Below, one piece after another: positions 4,937-8,662 of a DNA stretch of 8,662 bases. Below the pieces are notes generated by a model. It made no database searches. It was not told the DNA's origin and worked only from the letters and a program-made list of their open reading frames with translations. Source of the DNA: an uncultured Clostridia bacterium (lineage in GTDB: Bacteria > Bacillota > Clostridia > Oscillospirales > Acutalibacteraceae). Each line of letters opens with the position of its first letter. Positions within the stretch are counted from its first letter, which is position 1. Position numbers and translations under genes: made by a program. Location of the stretch: assembly GCA_947171615.1 (NCBI GenBank), contig CAMVYG010000086.1, forward strand, positions 1 to 8,662. Direction: 5' to 3'.

Positions 4937-6763
4937 ATGTGTGGAATTGTAGGGTATATCGGCGGGGAGCAGGCCGCTCCCTTTTTGCTGAACGGATTGA
5001 CAAAGCTGGAGTACCGGGGGTACGATTCGGCAGGTGTGGCCGTCTATGACGGCGGCCTGCATATTGTAAAATCCAAGGGGCGCTTAAGCGTGCTGGACGG
5101 CATTTTGCAGGGCGGGAAAAATCTGCCTGGCACCGTGGGGATCGGTCATACCAGATGGGCTACCCACGGTGCGCCATCCGATGTGAATTCCCACCCCCAG
5201 GAAAGCTCCGGCGGAAAATTTGCCGTAGTGCATAACGGCATTATTGAAAACTATCTGGAGCTGAAAAATCACTTGATCCGCCGGGGCGTGGAATTTGTTT
5301 CCGATACGGATACCGAGGTGGTAGCTCAGCTTTTGGAGTACTATTACCGGGGCAATGTGCTGGACGCCGTGCAAAAGGTGATCGGGCGGGTCGAGGGCAG
5401 TTATGCCCTGGGCATCATCTGCGCCGACTGCCCGGAGAAGATCTTTGCCGTGCGCAAGGACAGTCCGCTGATCATTGGCGTGGGGCAGGGAGAAAACTTC
5501 ATTGCCTCCGATATCCCCGCGATCCTTTCAAAAACCCGGGATATCTATCGCTTACAGGATAAGGAAATTGCCGTGCTGGAACGGGAGAGCATTTCCTTCT
5601 TCAATGAGGAGATGGAGCCGCTTACAAAGAAGATCGAGCGGGTGGAATGGGATGTTGCCGCTGCGGAAAAGGGCGGCTATGAGCATTTCATGATGAAGGA
5701 GATCTGCGAACAGCCGGAAGCCCTGCGCAAAACCATTTTTCCCCGCCTGCGGGACGGCAAAGTGGTTTTGGACGATATTAAGCTGACCCCTGAGGAAATT
5801 AAAAATATCAACAAGGTTTTTATCGTGGCCTGCGGCACCTCTTACCATGTGGGGGTCGTGGCGAAATACGCCTTTGAAAAGCTTTTGAAACTTCCCATGG
5901 AGGTGGATGTAGCATCGGAATTCCGGTATCGCGATCCGATTCTGGATGAAAAAACGCTGGTGATCATCATCAGCCAGTCCGGTGAAACAGCCGATACCCT
6001 GGCGGCTCTGCGCATGGCGAAGCGTTCCGGGGCCAGGGTGCTGTCTATTGTAAACGTGGTGGGCAGCACCATTGCCAATGAATCCGATGATGTGCTGTAT
6101 ACCTGGGCCGGGCCGGAAATCGCCGTGGCCTCTACCAAGGCCTACAGTACTCAACTGGCGGTGATCTACCTTATTGTGCTTTATTTGGCCCAGGAGCTGG
6201 GAGTTCTGCCGGAGGAGGAAAGAAAAGAGTATCTGGCGGATCTTCAGCGGCTGCCGGATCTGGCGGCGGCGTGTCTTGCGGATAAGGAGACCATCCAGTA
6301 TTTTGCCTCTCAGTATTTCAATGCCCGGGATATGTATTTTATCGGCAGAAATGTGGACTATGCCGCTTCTCTGGAGGCCTCTCTGAAATTGAAGGAGATC
6401 TCTTATATTCATTCTGAAGCCTATACCGGCGGAGAATTGAAGCACGGCCCCATTTCTCTGATCGAGGACGGTACGCTGGTGATCTCCATCTGCACCTATG
6501 ACCGGCTGTTTGAGAAAATGATGAGCAATGTCAAGGAGGTCAAGGCCAGAGGTGCTGTAGTGCTGGGGATCACCACCCGGGACAGGGAGGAAGCACTGCG
6601 CCAGGAAACGGATTATCAGTTCTGCATTCCGAAAATTACCGATTTCATGCTGCCCAGCCTTTCTATTATTCCTTTGCAGCTGTTTGCCTATTATGTGGCC
6701 TCTATGAAGGGCTGCGATATTGACAAACCCAGGAATCTGGCAAAATCTGTTACAGTGGAATAA
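4937..6763 (+). CDS. glmS: Glutamine--fructose-6-phosphate aminotransferase (isomerizing)
   Basis: GlmS converts fructose-6-phosphate and glutamine to glucosamine-6-phosphate, the first step to UDP-GlcNAc for peptidoglycan and other glycans, in the cytoplasm. The 608-residue length matches the family (E. coli 609). The N-terminal class II glutaminase domain starts MCGIVGY, with Cys2 the nucleophile once Met is removed. It continues with YRGYDSAG (26-33), HTRWATHG (71-78), HNGIIENY (99-106) and SDTDTE (122-127). Two SIS sugar-isomerase domains follow: the first has ACGTSYH (298-304), SQSGETADT (346-354) and STKAYSTQ (399-406); the second has ASLKLKEISYIHSEAYTGGELKHGP across 481-505. The C-terminus DKPRNLAKSVTVE is the invariant tail that closes the active site. 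Own ribosome binding site, own leader, 228 bp from the esterase gene and 238 bp from guaA. No defect is seen. Confidence 0.98.
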   Translation: MCGIVGYIGGEQAAPFLLNGLTKLEYRGYDSAGVAVYDGGLHIVKSKGRLSVLDGILQGGKNLPGTVGIGHTRWATHGAPSDVNSHPQESSGGKFAVVHNGIIENYLELKNHLIRRGVEFVSDTDTEVVAQLLEYYYRGNVLDAVQKVIGRVEGSYALGIICADCPEKIFAVRKDSPLIIGVGQGENFIASDIPAILSKTRDIYRLQDKEIAVLERESISFFNEEMEPLTKKIERVEWDVAAAEKGGYEHFMMKEICEQPEALRKTIFPRLRDGKVVLDDIKLTPEEIKNINKVFIVACGTSYHVGVVAKYAFEKLLKLPMEVDVASEFRYRDPILDEKTLVIIISQSGETADTLAALRMAKRSGARVLSIVNVVGSTIANESDDVLYTWAGPEIAVASTKAYSTQLAVIYLIVLYLAQELGVLPEEERKEYLADLQRLPDLAAACLADKETIQYFASQYFNARDMYFIGRNVDYAASLEASLKLKEISYIHSEAYTGGELKHGPISLIEDGTLVISICTYDRLFEKMMSNVKEVKARGAVVLGITTRDREEALRQETDYQFCIPKITDFMLPSLSIIPLQLFAYYVASMKGCDIDKPRNLAKSVTVE

Positions 6764-6796
6764 GGGCGGTCTGCGGCTGCTGTGCGTCAAGTGGAA

Positions 6797-6825
6797 TTGT
6801 GTGAACTGAAGTACAGCGTTAAAAG
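6797..6825 (+). promoter_or_regulatory. Possible guaA promoter
   Basis: TTGTGT (6797-6802) and TAAAAG (6820-6825) are separated by 17 bases, giving partial matches to the sigma-A -35 and -10 consensus. It lies after the glmS stop and before the structured guaA leader, where a promoter would be expected because no clear + strand terminator follows glmS. The match is weak and could be chance. Confidence 0.22.
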
Positions 6826-6830
6826 GAATA

Positions 6831-6867
6831 AAAACACCGGACAGCGGCTTTGCTTCGCGTTGTCCGG
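6831..6867 (-). terminator. GC-rich hairpin that reads as a terminator on the minus strand
   Basis: CCGGACAGCG (6837-6846) pairs with CGTTGTCCGG (6858-6867), with one G-T wobble. Read on the minus strand, the stem is followed by TGTTTTTATTCC, a plausible U-tract; on the + strand it is followed by CAGGATAAAAAAG, which is not one. No minus-strand gene is visible in the window, so it might block antisense transcription into glmS, or simply be the first stem of the guaA leader RNA. Confidence 0.4.
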
Positions 6868-6889
6868 CAGGATAAAAAAGAGGGGATTA

Positions 6890-6912
6890 GTGTGAAAAAT
6901 ACTTTTTCACAC
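6890..6912 (+). promoter_or_regulatory. Perfect AT-rich hairpin in the guaA leader
   Basis: GTGTGAAAAA (6890-6899) pairs perfectly with TTTTTCACAC (6903-6912) around a TAC loop. A T-run (6917-6921) follows only after ACCG, so terminator function is uncertain. It closely resembles the hairpin at 4714-4737 on the other side of glmS. Confidence 0.5.
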
Positions 6913-6918
6913 ACCGTT

Positions 6919-6974
6919 TTTGTGCCTTTGCCGCAAAAAGCAAAGCGGCAATCGGCTGCGCAGACCGGCACAAA
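6919..6974 (+). promoter_or_regulatory. Candidate multi-stem RNA element upstream of guaA
   Basis: An outer stem pairs TTTGTGCC (6919-6926) with GGCACAAA (6967-6974). Inside it, TTGCCGC (6928-6934) pairs with GCGGCAA (6945-6951), and a short CGG/CCG stem can close on CTGCGCAGA. This gives a possible three-way junction directly before a small ATTCC/GGAAT stem (6974-6978 with 6986-6990) that abuts the ribosome binding site. The layout is riboswitch-like, but it does not match the purine, PRPP or other riboswitch consensus I can recall, and no ligand is implied. Confidence 0.4.
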
Positions 6975-6990
6975 TTCCGAAAAAAGGAAT

Positions 6991-6996
6991 GGGGGA
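6991..6996 (+). promoter_or_regulatory. guaA ribosome binding site
   Basis: GGGGGA lies 5 bases before ATG 7002 and supports the start. The preceding GGAAT (6986-6990) can be paired with ATTCC (6974-6978), which would place a stem immediately beside the site and could affect access to it. Confidence 0.7.
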
Positions 6997-7001
6997 TTTT
7001 T

Positions 7002-8564
7002 ATGGAAAATACCGCGCACCAGCTTGTGCTGGTATTGGATTTCGGCGGACAGTATAATCAGCTTATTGCCCGGCGGGTCAGGGAATGCAATGTGTACTGT
7101 GAAGTGAAGCCCTATACCGTTTCTGCGGAAGAGATCAGGGCAATGAGACCCATTGGTATTATTTTTACCGGCGGGCCGAATTCTGTTTATCTGCCGGACT
7201 CCCCCCAGATCGATCCGGAGGTGTTCCGCCTGGGAGTCCCGATTTTGGGAATTTGCTATGGCTGTCAGCTTTTGGCCCATCAGTTGGGCGGAAAGGTCGT
7301 TGACGCCCAGGAAGACCCCATGGGGGCCTCCGCCAGAGAATACGGAAAAACGGAAACCTTCTACGATCCTTCCTGTAAGCTTTTTTCCGGCCTGCCGGAG
7401 AAGGGCTTTTCCTGGATGAGCCACGGCGACTATATGGCGAAGGTGCCGGAGGGCTTTGCTCTGGCGGCCCATTCCGCCGCCTGTCCCAATGTGGCCATTG
7501 CCGATGAAAGCCGGGGCTTTTATGGGGTGCAGTTCCATCCGGAGGTCAACCACACGGAGAACGGCACGAAGATGCTGCGTAATTTCCTGTATGAGATCTG
7601 CGGAGCTTCTGGGGACTGGACCATGGAGGATTACTGCAAAACCGCTGTCCGGGAGCTGCGGGAGAAAATCGGCGGCGGCCGGGTGCTGCTTGCCCTTTCC
7701 GGCGGCGTGGATTCCTCTGTGGCCGCAGCCCTGCTGGCGGAAGCGGTGGGGGATCAGTTGACCTGTGTGTTTGTAGACCATGGCCTCATGCGGAAAAACG
7801 AGGGAGATGAGGTGGAAGCCGCCTTTGCCAAATGGAACTTGAATTTTGTCCGGGTAGATGCGGAGCAGCGGTTTTTAGGCAAACTTGCCGGGGCCGTGGA
7901 GCCGGAGGACAAGCGGAAGCGTATCGGCGAGGAGTTCATTCGTGTGTTTGAGGAGGAGTCCCAGAAAATAGGGGCGGTGGAATATTTGGCTCAGGGCACT
8001 ATTTACCCGGATGTGATCGAATCCGGCCTGGGAGATGCCGCTGTGATCAAAAGCCACCACAATGTAGGCGGCCTGCCGGACTATGTGAAATTCAGGGAGA
8101 TTTTAGAGCCCCTGCGCCTGCTTTTTAAGGACGAGGTGAGGGAGCTTGGCCGGGAGCTTGGGCTGCCGGAATATCTTGTCATGCGCCAGCCCTTCCCCGG
8201 GCCGGGACTGGCCATTCGCATCATCGGGGAGATCACCAAGGAGAAGGCCGATACCCTTCGGGACGCAGACGCCATTTTCCGGGAGGAGATCGCCGCCGCC
8301 AGGCTGGACAGGTCTATCAATCAGTATTTTGCCGTGCTTACAAACATGCGCTCAGTAGGTGTGATGGGAGACGGCAGAACCTATGACTATACCCTGGCGC
8401 TCCGCGGCGTGACCACCACCGATTTCATGACGGCGGACTGGGCCAGGATCCCATATGAAACGCTGGATAAGATCAGCGTCCGCATCGTAAACGAAGTCAA
8501 GGGCGTCAACCGCGTGGTGTATGATATCACAAGCAAGCCCCCGGCGACCATTGAGTTCGAATAA
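7002..8564 (+). CDS. guaA: GMP synthase (glutamine-hydrolysing)
   Basis: GuaA converts XMP to GMP with ATP and glutamine, the last step of guanine nucleotide synthesis, in the cytoplasm. The 520-residue protein is full length. The N-terminal class I glutamine amidotransferase domain has LDFGGQYNQLIARRVRE (12-28), TGGPNS (56-61), GICYGCQ (83-89, nucleophile Cys85) and QFHPEV (177-182, His179 and Glu181), completing the triad. The ATP pyrophosphatase domain starts with the P-loop ALSGGVDSS (231-239) and has IESG (339-342) and SHHNVGGLP (351-359). The C-terminal dimerisation domain carries RQPFPGPGLAIR (395-406), GDGRTYDY (457-464) and the conserved end KPPATIEFE. The ATG at 7002 has a GGGGGA ribosome binding site. 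A 238-bp hairpin-rich leader separates it from glmS. The 3' end is intact and ends GAGTTCGAATAA. Confidence 0.98.
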   Translation: MENTAHQLVLVLDFGGQYNQLIARRVRECNVYCEVKPYTVSAEEIRAMRPIGIIFTGGPNSVYLPDSPQIDPEVFRLGVPILGICYGCQLLAHQLGGKVVDAQEDPMGASAREYGKTETFYDPSCKLFSGLPEKGFSWMSHGDYMAKVPEGFALAAHSAACPNVAIADESRGFYGVQFHPEVNHTENGTKMLRNFLYEICGASGDWTMEDYCKTAVRELREKIGGGRVLLALSGGVDSSVAAALLAEAVGDQLTCVFVDHGLMRKNEGDEVEAAFAKWNLNFVRVDAEQRFLGKLAGAVEPEDKRKRIGEEFIRVFEEESQKIGAVEYLAQGTIYPDVIESGLGDAAVIKSHHNVGGLPDYVKFREILEPLRLLFKDEVRELGRELGLPEYLVMRQPFPGPGLAIRIIGEITKEKADTLRDADAIFREEIAAARLDRSINQYFAVLTNMRSVGVMGDGRTYDYTLALRGVTTTDFMTADWARIPYETLDKISVRIVNEVKGVNRVVYDITSKPPATIEFE

Positions 8565-8662
8565 GCAAAAATGCTTAGTGAATCCAGTGTTTATGCGGGT
8601 TTGCGGACTTTGGAAAGGTCTTTTGATAACAAATTGATAACAGTCGTTTGAGTGCGATTATT
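8565..8662 (+). other. Region after guaA with a 9-bp tandem repeat; no gene seen
   Basis: No coding region is visible in these 98 bases before the window ends. TTGATAACA occurs at 8623-8631 and again at 8634-8642, an 11-bp period, so both copies face the same side of the helix. The last bases, GAGTGCGATTATT (8650-8662), loosely resemble the guaA end GAGTTCGAATAA. A TAAGCA-AAAA-TGCTTA hairpin overlaps the guaA stop (8562-8577) but has no T-tract. The repeats could bind a regulator or an integrase; neither is shown. Confidence 0.45.

Noticed and set aside
6850..7107. Small + strand ORF across the guaA leader
   Set aside because: It runs through the hairpins and into guaA in another frame, with low-complexity, structure-derived residues and no family resemblance.
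8562..8577. guaA terminator hairpin TAAGCA-AAAA-TGCTTA
   Set aside because: Only a 6-bp weak stem with no T-tract; not enough to call a terminator.
1..8662. CRISPR array, tRNA or rRNA genes, insertion sequence, phage genes
   Set aside because: No regularly spaced repeats, cloverleaf genes, transposase or phage motifs are seen on either strand.

Overview
The window reads as a chromosomal segment of a Gram-positive gut-type Clostridia, most likely Lachnospiraceae or a close relative. The evidence is the Clostridia-like PurB and PurA sequences, strong AGGAGG-type ribosome binding sites, moderate GC content and intrinsic terminators. This placement is by eye. All six recognisable genes are on the + strand: purC (3' part only), purB, purA, a CE15-like esterase, glmS and guaA. 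Four belong to purine nucleotide synthesis. PurC and PurB make SAICAR and then AICAR. PurA and PurB convert IMP to AMP. GuaA converts XMP to GMP. GlmS is the glutamine-dependent entry to amino-sugar and cell-wall synthesis.

The first 48 bases are not genomic. They are a Nextera/Illumina library adapter: the end of P7, an 8-base i7 index, the read-2 adapter and the Tn5 mosaic end. The contig therefore starts at an untrimmed read end, and genomic sequence begins at 49 inside purC.

Region by region: 49-414 is the purC C-terminus. 512-1945 is purB, with a GTG start chosen from its ribosome binding site. 1946-2164 is an unusual purA leader in which an 86-bp block is present twice, 122 bp apart; the block carries the ribosome binding site, ATG and first 11 codons of purA, and a different GGTGCTG/CAGCACC hairpin precedes each copy. 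The upstream copy opens a 42-codon decoy frame that stops just inside purA. 2165-3454 is purA. 3455-3640 is an AT-rich gap with interleaved inverted repeats. 3641-4708 is the CE15-like esterase, apparently its own transcription unit and without a signal peptide. 4709-4936 is the glmS leader, with two hairpin/terminator structures and switchable stems but no recognisable glmS ribozyme. 4937-6763 is glmS. 6764-7001 is a hairpin-rich guaA leader. 7002-8564 is guaA. The last 98 bases hold a 9-bp direct repeat just past the guaA 3' end, a place where integrative elements commonly insert.

The coding content is ordinary housekeeping metabolism plus one accessory esterase. The unusual signals are in the four intergenic leaders, above all the duplicated purA translation start. 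No phage, CRISPR, transposase, rRNA or tRNA gene was seen.
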